Positions 31,064 through 39,458 are shown, numbered from the stretch's first letter. The stretch is 64,000 bases of DNA from Ammoniphilus sp. CFH 90114 (GCF_004123195.1 NZ_SDLI01000003.1:427274-491273); one strand, 5' to 3'. Made by a program: numbers and translations. The notes: generated by a model not told the origin, from the sequence alone.

Positions 31064-31549
31064 TTAAGATTTACTTAGTAAGTTAAATGGTACGACTGTC
31101 TTCCAAACCCCGTTTACTAACCTCACCATTTCGCTCTCTCTCACCTTCTGTCCCTCAAGAATGTTACTTCGCATGGCCTTAACACGAGCAAGAAGGTCAG
31201 ACTCACGATTGGTAACAACGTAAATTAAGAAATCTACTGCTTCACCTTGGAGTTCTTGCTTAATCCATCCTTTAATAGCTTGTAAGCTAGGTGGTTCCTC
31301 GGTATCGATGCCGAGAATTAAATTATCTACTCCATAAAATAAAACATGGGCCTCTTTAACGCCAGGTATAGCCTCCACCCTTTTTTCTATATGGTCTGCA
31401 GGATCTATGGGAGCGGTATTCATATTGTTTTCGAATCCTTTAGCTCGGTAAGAGGCTTCCTCTAATGAATTGAACCGATGATCAAGAGAACAACCCGTAA
31501 GTAAGCCCAACATCAAGAGAAAAGTAAGTGTAAAAGGTACCTTCTTCAT
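31064..31549 (-). CDS. YhcN/YlaJ-family sporulation lipoprotein
   Basis: This 161-residue lipoprotein has signal peptide and lipobox LLTGC (Cys20). The body carries HIEKRVEAIPGVKEAHVLFYGVDNLILGI, the YhcN/YlaJ pattern. Members are found in forespore or spore membranes, and YhcN-type genes accompany mobile spoVA operons. AAGGAGGTGGAC lies upstream of ATG 31549. It is convergent with the small gene before it and divergent from the spoVA-type cluster 0.7 kb away. Confidence 0.85.
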   Translation of the reverse strand: MKKVPFTLTFLLMLGLLTGCSLDHRFNSLEEASYRAKGFENNMNTAPIDPADHIEKRVEAIPGVKEAHVLFYGVDNLILGIDTEEPPSLQAIKGWIKQELQGEAVDFLIYVVTNRESDLLARVKAMRSNILEGQKVRESEMVRLVNGVWKTVVPFNLLSKS

Positions 31550-31737
31550 CGATAGTCCACCTCCTTGTTCCTTAGGATACGGAGCGGCTATAATTTTACC
31601 CAAGTAAACTTCAACCATAACTATGACTTAGAGGTGTTCACAATATTGTCACTACATTCGGCAAGATGATTCTGATATATTTAATATAACGTAAATGTTA
31701 GAATATACAAATTATTTTAGAGTAGGGAGGAAATGGA

Positions 31738-31878
31738 GTGAATATCCAACTTCTCGAGAAGACATGTTTAAGTTGTGGCGTGAAGCTAACTGAGTTTGAA
31801 GTAGAAGAAAAGAACGGGTATTGCATAGATTGCTTTCAAGAAGTGAATGAGGAGAATAAAGAACTAATTACTAAATAA
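31738..31878 (+). CDS. Small zinc-ribbon-like protein
   Basis: This 46-residue ORF starts at GTG 31738, with GGGAGG 7 bases upstream. It contains TCLSCGVKL and GYCIDCFQE, i.e. two CxxC knuckles spaced for one zinc ion. The acidic tail ends in NKELITK. I know no specific function; such proteins are often found near sporulation genes in Bacilli. It is too short for default gene calling. Confidence 0.6.
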   Translation: MNIQLLEKTCLSCGVKLTEFEVEEKNGYCIDCFQEVNEENKELITK

Positions 31879-31942
31879 TCAGAAAATAATTAGAGTAACG
31901 ATCATATACATCTATTACCGAGCTAATGGAGGGATGATGTAT

Positions 31943-32107
31943 ATGGTTGAGTTTTTGTGTATCATGGGGTCTTTTTTCTTTATCACGTTTATTGTAATGG
32001 AGCGTCTCTCCTATGGAATTAAGGTGGATTCTACCCAGTTGGATATGAGAGATATTTGGTCTTCGTACAATTGTACACTTGAGGATATGAAATTGAAGAA
32101 AGAATAA
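31943..32107 (+). CDS. Small single-pass membrane protein
   Basis: This 54-residue ORF starts at ATG 31943 with GGAGGG (31928-31933) 9 bases upstream; ATGs at 31934 and 31937 are in frame but too close. Residues 3-20 (EFLCIMGSFFFITFIVME) form a hydrophobic helix, followed by a polar tail. There is no recognised family. A strong terminator follows at 32138. Confidence 0.5.
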   Translation: MVEFLCIMGSFFFITFIVMERLSYGIKVDSTQLDMRDIWSSYNCTLEDMKLKKE

Positions 32108-32137
32108 TAAGCCTCTAATGAGGCTTTCTTGTTTTAG

Positions 32138-32183
32138 AACCTGTCGAAGGGAAGCTTTGGTTTCCTTCGACAGGTTTTTTTAC
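32138..32183 (+). terminator. Strong intrinsic terminator
   Basis: AACCTGTCGAAGG (32138-32150) pairs perfectly over 13 bp with CCTTCGACAGGTT (32164-32176), followed by seven T. Confidence 0.95.
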
Positions 32184-32274
32184 ATTCAAAGGCCATGCGA
32201 AAGTTTTTTTCTGTACATGAAAAAAATGGGTATGAGGGAAATTATATATATCGAATTCGTGAGGTGGGATGCAT

Positions 32275-32481
32275 ATGACAGTTGGATCTCAAGTAAAACA
32301 AACAGCCGCAAGTTTGAAGGGGGTAAGAGCAACGCTTGATATATACGCTTCCCAATCACCTAAGGAAGAGGAAAAGGTGATTTATGAGAGGAACAGCAAG
32401 ACGATAGAAACTATTATTGAGTTTCTAGAAGAGCGGATTTCACAGCTGGAGTATGAAGAACCTCAGTATAAAGGCTTTTAA
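32275..32481 (+). CDS. DUF1657 domain protein, first gene of a spoVA2-type operon
   Basis: This 68-residue protein (MTVGSQVKQTAASLKGVRATL, then FLEERISQLEYEEPQYKGF) is a DUF1657 family member. In Bacilli these genes are found almost only with the second, often mobile, spoVA operons that raise spore heat resistance and slow nutrient germination. ATG 32275 has GAGGTGG 7 bases upstream. The next genes are YetF-like, spoVAC, spoVAD and spoVAEb. Its molecular role is unknown. Confidence 0.85.
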   Translation: MTVGSQVKQTAASLKGVRATLDIYASQSPKEEEKVIYERNSKTIETIIEFLEERISQLEYEEPQYKGF

Positions 32482-32501
32482 GAAGGAGAGGCGTGAGTGA
32501 A

Positions 32502-33362
32502 ATGGCTGAGTGGTTAATTATACTTTTTCGTTCTTTTCTTATGTTTGTTATTGTAATCTCTTTCTTAAGAATCGTTGGAAGTAAACAGACCTCACAAATG
32601 ACTTATGCGGACTTTGTTGTGGGGATTGCCATCGGAGGAATTGTGGCGCTCATATCTCTCAATGTCATAACGAATCTTGCGTATGGGTTGCTGGCACTGG
32701 CTCTATGGATGTTAATGCCCGTTGCCGTGAATTATTTTGCAATGAAAAGCAAGAAGTTCCATGACTTTATATATGGAAATCAAACGATTCTCATTAAGCA
32801 TGGCAAAGTACTTGAGGATAACTTGAAAAAAGTAAGATATACCGGGGAAGAGCTTCTTGGTCAGCTTAGAAGGAAAAATGTATTTAACTTAGCGGATGTA
32901 GAGTTCGCAGTAATGGAAGCAAATGGAGAAGTTAGCGTGATGCTAAAGCCGGAACAAACGCCCATTACACCACGCCATCTGGAATGGAAGGTAGCCATTA
33001 CCGGTGAGCCGCAAACGGTAATTTTAGATGGGAATATCATCGACGAGGGACTACGCAATCAAGGACTTAATCGAGGGTGGCTTCATACAGAGCTTGAAAA
33101 GATGGGGATAGCACTAGAGAATGTATTTATAGGTCAAGTAGATACATCTGGTGACTTATATGTCGACTTATTTAACGATGCGATTTATCTCCCTAAACCG
33201 ACAACGAAAGAATTACTATATGCCACACTGAAAAAGTGTGAAGCAGATCTTGAGTTATACGCTTTATCAACTCAGGATAAGGCAGTGAAGGAAGGATACC
33301 AAAGATCAGCTGAACAATTGATGGAGGTCTTAACTGACCTTCGAACACAACTTAAACGGTGA
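32502..33362 (+). CDS. YetF-like DUF421 membrane protein with DUF1657-like C-terminus
   Basis: This ~286-residue protein has three N-terminal membrane helices (about 1-75: LIILFRSFLMFVIVISFL, then FVVGIAIGGIVALI and YGLLALALWMLM). The soluble DUF421 domain follows, with LGQLRRKNVFNLADVEFAVME and the NRGWLHTELEK segment. The C-terminal ~60 residues form a helical region resembling DUF1657. Proteins of this layout belong to spoVA2-type operons. AAGGAGAGG lies at 32483-32491. An alternative GTG start at 32493 would add three residues. Confidence 0.85.
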   Translation: MAEWLIILFRSFLMFVIVISFLRIVGSKQTSQMTYADFVVGIAIGGIVALISLNVITNLAYGLLALALWMLMPVAVNYFAMKSKKFHDFIYGNQTILIKHGKVLEDNLKKVRYTGEELLGQLRRKNVFNLADVEFAVMEANGEVSVMLKPEQTPITPRHLEWKVAITGEPQTVILDGNIIDEGLRNQGLNRGWLHTELEKMGIALENVFIGQVDTSGDLYVDLFNDAIYLPKPTTKELLYATLKKCEADLELYALSTQDKAVKEGYQRSAEQLMEVLTDLRTQLKR

Positions 33363-33374
33363 GGGTGAAAGCAA

Positions 33375-33854
33375 ATGTCCGATAAGAAAAAGAAAAAGTT
33401 ATCGCCAACCCAACAGGAATACCAGCAATTTGCAAAAGCGAGAGAACCACAAAGACCGGTACTGTTCAATTGCGTACGAGCCTTTCTGGTGGGTGGTTTT
33501 ATTTGTCTACTGGGGCAATTAATATCTGACTTTTACATGACGTATTTTGATTTCAATGAAAGAACCGCAGGAAACCCGACCGTAGCGACACTTATTTTTA
33601 TAGCCGTTTTATTAACGGGGTTTGGGGTGTATGATCATATTGCTCAGTGGGCAGGTGCGGGTACGGCTGTTCCCGTTACGGGGTTTGCCAATTCTGTAGC
33701 GTCAGCAGCCATTGAACATCGCTCCGAAGGGTTTGTTTTAGGTGTGGGCGGGAATATGTTCAAGCTTGCCGGATCGGTCATTGTGTTCGGGGTGTTTGCA
33801 GCCTTTGTCGTTGCCTTAATCAAGACGGCCATTACTAAGTTAGGAGGGGTTTAA
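33375..33854 (+). CDS. spoVAC: Stage V sporulation protein AC
   Basis: SpoVAC (159 aa) is a membrane protein of the forespore SpoVA channel for Ca-dipicolinate uptake and release; in B. subtilis it can act as a mechanosensitive channel. Membrane helices are at about 38-58, 75-95 and 125-150. PVTGFANSVASAAIEHRSEGFVLGVG is the SpoVAC/SpoVAE signature. It follows the DUF421 gene by 12 bases and precedes spoVAD. Confidence 0.93.
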   Translation: MSDKKKKKLSPTQQEYQQFAKAREPQRPVLFNCVRAFLVGGFICLLGQLISDFYMTYFDFNERTAGNPTVATLIFIAVLLTGFGVYDHIAQWAGAGTAVPVTGFANSVASAAIEHRSEGFVLGVGGNMFKLAGSVIVFGVFAAFVVALIKTAITKLGGV

Positions 33855-33856
33855 AA

Positions 33857-34861
33857 ATGCTGCAAGGACACCAAACCTGGGTGTTTTCCAACAAACCCGT
33901 TATACTCTCGACAGGAGTGGTTGGAGGTCCTTTTGAAGCAGAAGGACCATTAGCTGACGACTTTGATATGCTGCATCAGGACACATGGTTAGGACAAGAC
34001 AGCTTCGAGAAAGCCGAAAAGAAAATGCTTGAACAAGCTTGTGAGAAAGCCATCGAAAAAGCGGGGTTAAAGAAGGAGGATATTCAGTTCTTTCTTTCTG
34101 GTGACCTGATGAATCAAATTATCTCGAGCAGCTTCGCGGCTCGAACGTTAGGTTGTCCATATATCGGCCTGTTCGGTGCTTGTTCAACCTCTATGGAGGG
34201 GCTAGCCTTGGGATCGCTAATTATGAATAGTCAGTCCGCCAACTATGTGTTGTGTGGGACAGCAAGTCACAACTCCTCTGTAGAAAAGCAGTTTCGTTAT
34301 CCAACAGAATATGGCGGTCAGAAGCCTCCGACGGCTCAGTGGACTGTTACGGGTGCGGGAGCAGCTATCCTGGCTAAAGAGGGAGATGGTCCAAGGGTGA
34401 GCGCAGCAACTATGGGACGAATTGTAGACATGGGCTTGTCTGATCCATTTAATATGGGAGCAGCAATGGCTCCGGCTGCAGTGGATACCATCGAAGCTCA
34501 CTTTCGAGATCTAAATCGTACGGCAAAGGATTATGACCTGATTGCTACCGGTGATCTGGGAAGAGTGGGTCATCAGATTGCTGTGGACCTGCTAGACAAG
34601 CATGGGGTGGAAATGGGAGATCACTTCGTAGATTGCGGCATGATGATCTATCGTGATGATCAACCGGTATTGGCAGGAGCTAGCGGAGCAGCTTGCTCTG
34701 CTACTGTTACCTATGGTCATATTCTTAATCGAATGAAAAAGGGAGAATTAAAGAAGGTATTAATTGTGGCGACCGGGGCCTTATTATCTCCTCTGAGCTT
34801 TCAACAAAAGGAAAGTATTCCTTGTATTGCCCATGCTGTTGTTATAGAAAACATATCCTAA
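33857..34861 (+). CDS. spoVAD: Stage V sporulation protein AD
   Basis: SpoVAD (334 aa) has a thiolase-like fold and binds dipicolinic acid in the spore inner membrane complex. [34 protein letters not shown] and GADILAK-like segments match the family. ATG 33857 follows AGGAGGGG directly behind spoVAC. It is translated in series with spoVAC and spoVAEb as the minimal CDE-type channel set. Confidence 0.95.
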   Translation: MLQGHQTWVFSNKPVILSTGVVGGPFEAEGPLADDFDMLHQDTWLGQDSFEKAEKKMLEQACEKAIEKAGLKKEDIQFFLSGDLMNQIISSSFAARTLGCPYIGLFGACSTSMEGLALGSLIMNSQSANYVLCGTASHNSSVEKQFRYPTEYGGQKPPTAQWTVTGAGAAILAKEGDGPRVSAATMGRIVDMGLSDPFNMGAAMAPAAVDTIEAHFRDLNRTAKDYDLIATGDLGRVGHQIAVDLLDKHGVEMGDHFVDCGMMIYRDDQPVLAGASGAACSATVTYGHILNRMKKGELKKVLIVATGALLSPLSFQQKESIPCIAHAVVIENIS

Positions 34862-34875
34862 CAGGAGGAGCGTTT

Positions 34876-35229
34876 ATGCAGATTTATTTTTGGGCTTTTG
34901 TCGTCGGAGGAATCATATGCGTAATTGGACAGTTGCTGTTTGATGTAGTCAAACTGACTCCCGCGCATACCATGAGTACCCTCGTGGTATCAGGAGCCAT
35001 TCTGGATGGTTTTGGATTATATGAGCCACTCATTGATTTCGCCGGAGCAGGAGCGACAGTGCCGATTACGAGCTTTGGGAATGCGTTGGTGCATGGGGCT
35101 ATGGCTGAGGCGGAAAAGAATGGTATGGTGGGGATTATTACGGGAATATTTGAGGTCACCAGTGCAGGTATATCCGCTGCCATTATCTTCGGCTTTTTAG
35201 GTGCGTTAATCTTTAAACCGAAGGGATAA
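34876..35229 (+). CDS. spoVAE: Stage V sporulation protein AE (SpoVAEb type)
   Basis: This 117-residue membrane protein has helices over most of its length ([19 protein letters not shown], then [15 protein letters not shown], and a C-terminal [10 protein letters not shown]). [19 protein letters not shown] is the shared SpoVAC/AE motif. ATG 34876 has AGGAGGAG 5 bases upstream. In-frame sequence upstream of it lies inside spoVAD. It completes a spoVAC-AD-AEb set; spoVAA, AB and AF are not present, as in spoVA2-type operons. Confidence 0.92.
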   Translation: MQIYFWAFVVGGIICVIGQLLFDVVKLTPAHTMSTLVVSGAILDGFGLYEPLIDFAGAGATVPITSFGNALVHGAMAEAEKNGMVGIITGIFEVTSAGISAAIIFGFLGALIFKPKG

Positions 35230-35317
35230 GAAATAATAAAAGCCTCTTGAAAGGGTAGCGTTTACACATTTATAATATATTTCCAAAAGGGACTCCATGA
35301 GGGCTGGGGGTTGGAAG

Positions 35318-35506
35318 ATGGCAGAAACAGCAGAGATCTTAGAAAAGATAGAGCAATTAAGAAAAAAGATGCATGCTATGGTCATGATAAAGGGGATGAG
35401 CTCACCAGAAGTATTGCATGTTAGTCAAGAGTTAGATGTGGTGTTGAATCAATACAAGCAATTAACCACCCACCAGCAACAGCAATCCAATACACTAGAG
35501 TTATAA
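35318..35506 (+). CDS. Spo0E-like aspartyl phosphatase
   Basis: This 62-residue protein has the Spo0E fold of two helices: ILEKIEQLRKKMHAM, a GMSSPEVLHV turn and the signature SQELD. Spo0E-like phosphatases dephosphorylate Spo0A~P and so delay sporulation. I use ATG 35318; an in-frame ATG at 35297 with AAAGGGA upstream is also possible. It is one of two such genes in tandem, and spo0A itself lies 10 kb downstream. Confidence 0.85.
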   Translation: MAETAEILEKIEQLRKKMHAMVMIKGMSSPEVLHVSQELDVVLNQYKQLTTHQQQQSNTLEL

Positions 35507-35614
35507 GAGAGCATCTTGGTATGCAAGTTCCATTACATTGGTTTAGCTATTTCCTAATATTGAATTTTATGTTAATATTTAATGGATACAAATACATTGT
35601 GGGAGAAGAAATAC

Positions 35615-35800
35615 GTGGCATCCAAGATAGATATCTTAGTCGAGAAGATTGAGAAGTTAAGAGAAGATATGCACAACCTAGCTGGAAGGAAGGGAATATC
35701 TTCCCCAGAGGTATTAACCATTAGCCAACAGATCGATGTGGAGTTAAACCATTACTATCGATTAATAAATATAACGAGAAACGTATGCTCTGATAACTAG
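35615..35800 (+). CDS. Second Spo0E-like aspartyl phosphatase
   Basis: This 61-residue protein is a paralogue of the previous gene (ILVEKIEKLREDMHNLAGRK, GISSPEVLTI, then SQQID in place of SQELD). The GTG start at 35615 has GGGAGAAG 6 bases upstream; an ATG at 35582 in frame has no ribosome site. The two proteins share about half their residues in the core, suggesting local duplication. It is followed by a strong terminator. Confidence 0.8.
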   Translation: MASKIDILVEKIEKLREDMHNLAGRKGISSPEVLTISQQIDVELNHYYRLINITRNVCSDN

Positions 35801-35810
35801 ATGCTTCAAG

Positions 35811-35852
35811 AGGTGGCCCGTAATTGATATGACGAGCCACCTTATTATTTTT
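35811..35852 (+). terminator. Intrinsic terminator after the Spo0E-like pair
   Basis: AGGTGGCCCG pairs with CGAGCCACCT (35833-35842) with one mismatch, followed by a tail ending in seven T. Confidence 0.9.
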
Positions 35853-35858
35853 TTAGAG

Positions 35859-36017
35859 CTACCTTGAATTTACATCGAAGGAGCCTTTCTTATAATATTC
35901 ATTTACGAGACGAGTGGCGAAGTCCTCTATTTTCTCTTCTGATTCGAGTTGCTCTAACAAGTCTTCTATATTCTCAGGAAGTGTAAGACCCTGGATCTTT
36001 TCTTTTGCTTGATTCAT
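35859..36017 (-). CDS. Small acidic protein of unknown function
   Basis: This 52-residue minus-strand ORF has GAAGGGAG a few bases before its ATG at 36017. Sequence: MNQAKEKIQGLTLPENIEDL, then an acidic LESEEKIEDFATRLVNEYYKKG helix. No family is recognised. It is convergent with the Spo0E-like pair and shorter than usual gene-calling limits. Confidence 0.6.
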   Translation of the reverse strand: MNQAKEKIQGLTLPENIEDLLEQLESEEKIEDFATRLVNEYYKKGSFDVNSR

Positions 36018-36235
36018 GTTCTTTTCTCCCTTCTATCGCATCCACCTAAATTATATAATCTATGTATGAAGTAGAAATGAATATCTTATTAAAAATCAGT
36101 GAATATAAAGGTTTAATTGTGAGCGGTTTCATTTATAATGCAAAATTCACGACGAACAAACCTACGAAACTAGTATATCATTTTGGGGTGTTGCTTGGTA
36201 TTGCAAACATTCGACAGAATGTGATATTTTACTCA

Positions 36236-36302
36236 AAAAAAAAGGACTTACAACAATAGTTGCAAGTCAAAGGTTGTGTCATTAAGGGGGTAACCTCAAT
36301 GT
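36236..36302 (-). ncRNA. Candidate small RNA with C-rich segment
   Basis: The minus strand has TTGTAT (36337-36332) and TACAAT (36314-36309) 17 bases apart, a good SigA promoter. About 67 nt later there is a perfect terminator: GACTTGCAAC/GTTGTAAGTC stem with TATT loop (36268-36245) followed by nine T. The transcript has no ORF and contains GGTTACCCCCTT, complementary to ribosome-binding sites. The rest of the 36018-36466 gap holds only a larE promoter. Confidence 0.55.
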
Positions 36303-36411
36303 ACTTTTATTGTAAAGCTTGTACTAATAAAATACAATAAACTCTTGGTAGATTATTATAAATATTTGACGAAGTGAGAAAGCTCAATAGGCTAATCTTT
36401 TGCCATAACAC

Positions 36412-36439
36412 TTGTTTATTTCCATATAAATAGTATAGT
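36412..36439 (+). promoter_or_regulatory. Promoter of larE
   Basis: TTGTTT (36412-36417) and TATAGT (36434-36439) are 16 bases apart and 28 bases before the larE start. Confidence 0.55.
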
Positions 36440-36466
36440 CACGATCATTGACTAGGGGGCCGTATC

Positions 36467-37267
36467 ATGCCATACCAAAAGCTTGAAAAATTAAAGATGT
36501 TATTGAAGGACATGGATAGGGTAGTCGTAGCTTTTTCTGGGGGGGTAGACAGTACTTTCCTTCTTAAGATAGCCATAGATTGCTTAGGGAGAGAAAATGT
36601 ATTAGCTGTAACTGCTGATTCGGAGACCTACCCAACAAAGGAATTAGAAGAGGCTAAGAGTTTAGCTCAAGAGTTAGATGCACAGCATGAAGTGATCGAG
36701 ACATCTGAGCTAAATATTCCTGGCTATGCTGAAAATACCGCCAATCGTTGTTATTTTTGTAAGAAGAGCCTATTTGAACACTTGCTGCCCATCATGGAGG
36801 GGCAAGGATACAAAAATATTATTTTTGGCTTAATAGCGGATGATCTTAATGAGCATAGGCCAGGAACACGAGCGGCAAAGGAGATGGGGGTTCGTGGTCC
36901 CTTGCAAGAAGCTGGATTATATAAAGAAGAAATTCGTGAACTTTCCAGAGAATTTCAATTGAGCACTTGGAACAAGCCTTCGTATGCTTGCTTATCTTCT
37001 CGTGTGGCATATGGAGAAAGAATTACGATCGAAAAGCTTAATCGTATCGATCAATCCGAAAATTACCTCAAATCGCTAGGTATTTCGCAGGTGCGGGTGC
37101 GCACCCATGGGGATATGGCCCGGATTGAAGTGGAGCCCAAAGATATGGAAAAGCTACTGGAACATCATAGACAGATATATGTCCAATTACATGCTTATGG
37201 GTATCAATACGTTACAATGGACCTTCTAGGCTATTTGAGTGGCAGCATGAATAAGGTGCTGAAGTGA
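36467..37267 (+). CDS. larE: LarE-type ATP-dependent sacrificial sulfur transferase
   Basis: This 266-residue PP-loop enzyme belongs to the LarE family. LarE adenylates the pyridinium dinucleotide and donates sulfur from its own cysteine to build the nickel-pincer cofactor of lactate racemase. AFSGGVDSTFLLK is the PP-loop. NRCYFCKKSLFE and the KPSYACLSSRVAYGE segment, with the candidate sulfur-donor Cys, are conserved. No larA, larB or larC is adjacent. Related PP-loop proteins with other roles exist, so the product in this host is uncertain. Confidence 0.85.
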   Translation: MPYQKLEKLKMLLKDMDRVVVAFSGGVDSTFLLKIAIDCLGRENVLAVTADSETYPTKELEEAKSLAQELDAQHEVIETSELNIPGYAENTANRCYFCKKSLFEHLLPIMEGQGYKNIIFGLIADDLNEHRPGTRAAKEMGVRGPLQEAGLYKEEIRELSREFQLSTWNKPSYACLSSRVAYGERITIEKLNRIDQSENYLKSLGISQVRVRTHGDMARIEVEPKDMEKLLEHHRQIYVQLHAYGYQYVTMDLLGYLSGSMNKVLK

Positions 37268-37306
37268 AAAAAACGTTTTCATCTAGGAGAAAGTAATAGG
37301 AATCAG

Positions 37307-37415
37307 AAAAAACCACCCCAATTGTCAGGGTGGCAAGGAATGAGATGGGGGATCAAAAATGATCCTTACGAATTATCTTCATATTAACGTAGTTGGGGAA
37401 AGAAGAAATGTGGTT
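37307..37415 (-). ncRNA. Candidate small RNA, copy 1 of a minus-strand pair
   Basis: On the minus strand TATAAT (37427-37422) is preceded 14 bases upstream by GTGTAAGG (37449-37442). The transcript of about 110 nt contains TTTCCCC, a GGATCA/TGATCC hairpin (37350-37365) with an adjoining CCCCC, and ends in CCACCC/GGGTGG (37333-37313) and six T. There is no plausible ORF. The copy at 39522 shares the octamer and the C-rich and terminator layout. The rest of the 37268-37761 spacer holds only one more minus-strand terminator. Confidence 0.5.
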
Positions 37416-37585
37416 TGTCAGATTATATGACACCCTTTTTTCCTTACACTTGTTTGTCTGGGGGGATGGAGTTTGGAATTTAGATCGTTTTGACTGACTA
37501 TTGATGAAGCAAGACAGAAGTGGCTAATAGAAGAGTTGAAATATTATGCTAGAACACATAAGCAAAGGAAGCGCTAAAGCCCCAT

Positions 37586-37614
37586 AAAAAAAGCCTGCTG
37601 TAAGGACAGCAAGC
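37586..37614 (-). terminator. Minus-strand intrinsic terminator
   Basis: On the minus strand GCTTGCTGT pairs with ACAGCAGGC around CCTT (37614-37593), followed by seven T (37592-37586). No protein gene lies upstream of it on this strand, so an unannotated transcript may end here. A possible -10 is near 37653-37658. Confidence 0.6.
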
Positions 37615-37761
37615 AAGAAATAAGGGGTATATACAATGAAAAAGATATTATTATCATAACAGCAGATTATTAAAAACCCGTTAAGGAATTGTTTAGAATC
37701 TATCAACATGGTCCATAATGATGATATTGAGAAGTAGATTCAAACGGGAGGGCGAATAAGG

Positions 37762-37944
37762 ATGCTGAACTTGAAGGAGCAAACGAAGTACGCGTTAATT
37801 GACTCTCTATTAGACTCTTATAACGAAAATATGGCCTTATATCGATTATTCGGTGATTTATGTTACAAGGAGCGGGCGGAACATTTTATTGGCATGCTGA
37901 AAAGCGATTTTAACCAGGCAGAAACGAAAGTAGAATGCTTGTAA
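37762..37944 (+). CDS. Small conserved-looking helical protein
   Basis: This 60-residue protein (MLNLKEQTKYALIDSLLDSY, then YKERAEHFIGMLKSDFNQAE) has GGGAGGG 9 bases before ATG 37762 and a terminator directly behind it, so it is very likely a monocistronic gene. It is predicted all-helical, with no membrane segment and no recognised family. Confidence 0.65.
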   Translation: MLNLKEQTKYALIDSLLDSYNENMALYRLFGDLCYKERAEHFIGMLKSDFNQAETKVECL

Positions 37945-37954
37945 GAATGAAAGT

Positions 37955-38000
37955 AAAGCAGGGCTCTTCCTAAATGGAAAAGCTCTGCTTTTTATTTTAT
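37955..38000 (+). terminator. Intrinsic terminator
   Basis: AAAGCAGGGCT (37955-37965) pairs with AGCTCTGCTTT (37981-37991), T-rich tail. From here to citZ (38257) the sequence is A/T-rich and I see no further element beyond the citZ ribosome site. Confidence 0.88.
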
Positions 38001-38256
38001 GGATTTGAGGATCTGGATTGTACGTTTTGAACCTAGGATTTGCCCCGTTATCATCTTGCTCACAAACAAATAATCATTACAAATAAACTACATAAAGCAT
38101 TGATGCAGATGATCAAATAAAAATTTATTTAATGAAGAAAAAACTTGGATACGGTTACTTCTTTTTGTAAATTTTAAAAGATAAAGCAGGAATTTTTGCA
38201 GGTGATCTAGAATTATATAAGTTGCAATCTTATATATCAGAAAGGGGATTGGAGAT

Positions 38257-39411
38257 ATGAGTGAAACCAAGTTAAGTGACTACAAAGCAAAAGCTGACTT
38301 TACTGCGGGTTTAGAGGATGTCATCGCAGGTACTTCCGAGATCTGTTTTATTGATGGCAAGGAAGGCCGTCTGATTTACCGCGGCTATGATATTAATGAG
38401 CTAGTGGATAAAACCACATTTGAAGAAGTGATGTATTTATTGTGGAAGGGAGAACTTCCCAACGCTGAGCAGCTCCAAGAGCTTAAAGCACAGATCTCCA
38501 GCTACCAGAAACTTCCTCAAGAAGTGTTAGATGTCATCCGCATGATCTCTCCTAAGGGAACCCCTATGGATACCCTGCGCACCGCTGTTTCCTTATTGAA
38601 GTCCTATGATGAAGAAGGAGAGGAAATGGCTCCTGAAGTTAACTACCGAAAGGCAATTAAACTTACAGCCGTTCTTCCCGTTATTGTAGCAGCTATTGAT
38701 CGCTCCCGCAAAGGTTTAGATATCGTCGAGGCAAAGCCAGAACTTTCCCTAGCCGCCAACTTCCTATACATGTTAAAAGGACAGGAAGCTAGCGATATCG
38801 AGGTTCGTGTTATGGATGCAGGATTGATTATGCATGCTGACCATGAGTTCAATGCTTCTACATTTGCATGTCGTGTAACAGCGGGAACTCTATCCGACAT
38901 TTATTCTGCCGTTACTTCCGGAATCGGAACGCTGAAGGGACCTTTACATGGTGGTGCTAACACAGCTGTAATGCAGATGCTACTTGAGATTGGTGAGTTA
39001 GACCGTGTCGAAGATTATGTGCAGGATAAGTTAGCCCGTAAGGAGAAAATCATGGGCTTCGGACATCGTGTTTATAAGACCATGGATCCTCGTGCTGTAC
39101 AACTTCGTGAGATGTCGAAGGAGCTTGCAGAATATAAGGGTGAAGACAAGTGGTACAAGATGACGGAGAAGACTTTCGAGATCGTAAATAAGGAAAAAGG
39201 AATGTGGCCTAACGTCGACCTATTCTCTGCCTCTGTTTACTACGTAATGGGAATTGATCTAGACTTGTATACAGCGATCTTCGCTATGAGCCGTGTGTCC
39301 GGTTGGACAGCTCACATTTTAGAGCAATACTCCAATAACCGACTCATCCGTCCTACGTCCATCTACCAAGGACCGGGATTGCGCGAAGTTACCCCATTAG
39401 CTGAACGTTAA
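38257..39411 (+). CDS. citZ: Citrate synthase
   Basis: This 384-residue citrate synthase condenses oxaloacetate and acetyl-CoA at TCA-cycle entry. Catalytic residues are seen in GPLHGGAN (His), IMGFGHRVYK (His) and NVDLFSASVY (Asp). The N-terminus (GLEDVIAGTSEICFIDGKEGR) resembles the thermophile/Moorella type more than B. subtilis CitZ, so a dual citrate/methylcitrate role cannot be excluded. AAAGGGG lies upstream of ATG 38257. It is monocistronic, without icd or mdh, unlike B. subtilis. Confidence 0.93.
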   Translation: MSETKLSDYKAKADFTAGLEDVIAGTSEICFIDGKEGRLIYRGYDINELVDKTTFEEVMYLLWKGELPNAEQLQELKAQISSYQKLPQEVLDVIRMISPKGTPMDTLRTAVSLLKSYDEEGEEMAPEVNYRKAIKLTAVLPVIVAAIDRSRKGLDIVEAKPELSLAANFLYMLKGQEASDIEVRVMDAGLIMHADHEFNASTFACRVTAGTLSDIYSAVTSGIGTLKGPLHGGANTAVMQMLLEIGELDRVEDYVQDKLARKEKIMGFGHRVYKTMDPRAVQLREMSKELAEYKGEDKWYKMTEKTFEIVNKEKGMWPNVDLFSASVYYVMGIDLDLYTAIFAMSRVSGWTAHILEQYSNNRLIRPTSIYQGPGLREVTPLAER

Positions 39412-39422
39412 TATATCCATAT

Positions 39423-39458
39423 AATCCTGTTCAAGATGAACAGGATTTTTTCTTTTTT
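39423..39458 (+). terminator. Intrinsic terminator after citZ
   Basis: AATCCTGTTC pairs perfectly with GAACAGGATT (39438-39447), followed by TTTTTCTTTTTTT. Confidence 0.94.

Noticed and set aside
32118..32339. + strand ORF spanning the terminator at 32138
   Set aside because: It reads through a perfect terminator stem and overlaps the better supported DUF1657 gene.
36062..36259. 65-residue + strand ORF upstream of larE
   Set aside because: No ribosome site, A/T-driven composition, and its 3' end is the A-run and stem of a minus-strand terminator.
37524..37709. 61-residue hydrophobic minus-strand ORF that could look like a type I toxin
   Set aside because: It has no ribosome site and runs through the minus-strand terminator hairpin at 37586-37614, whose bases explain its odd composition.
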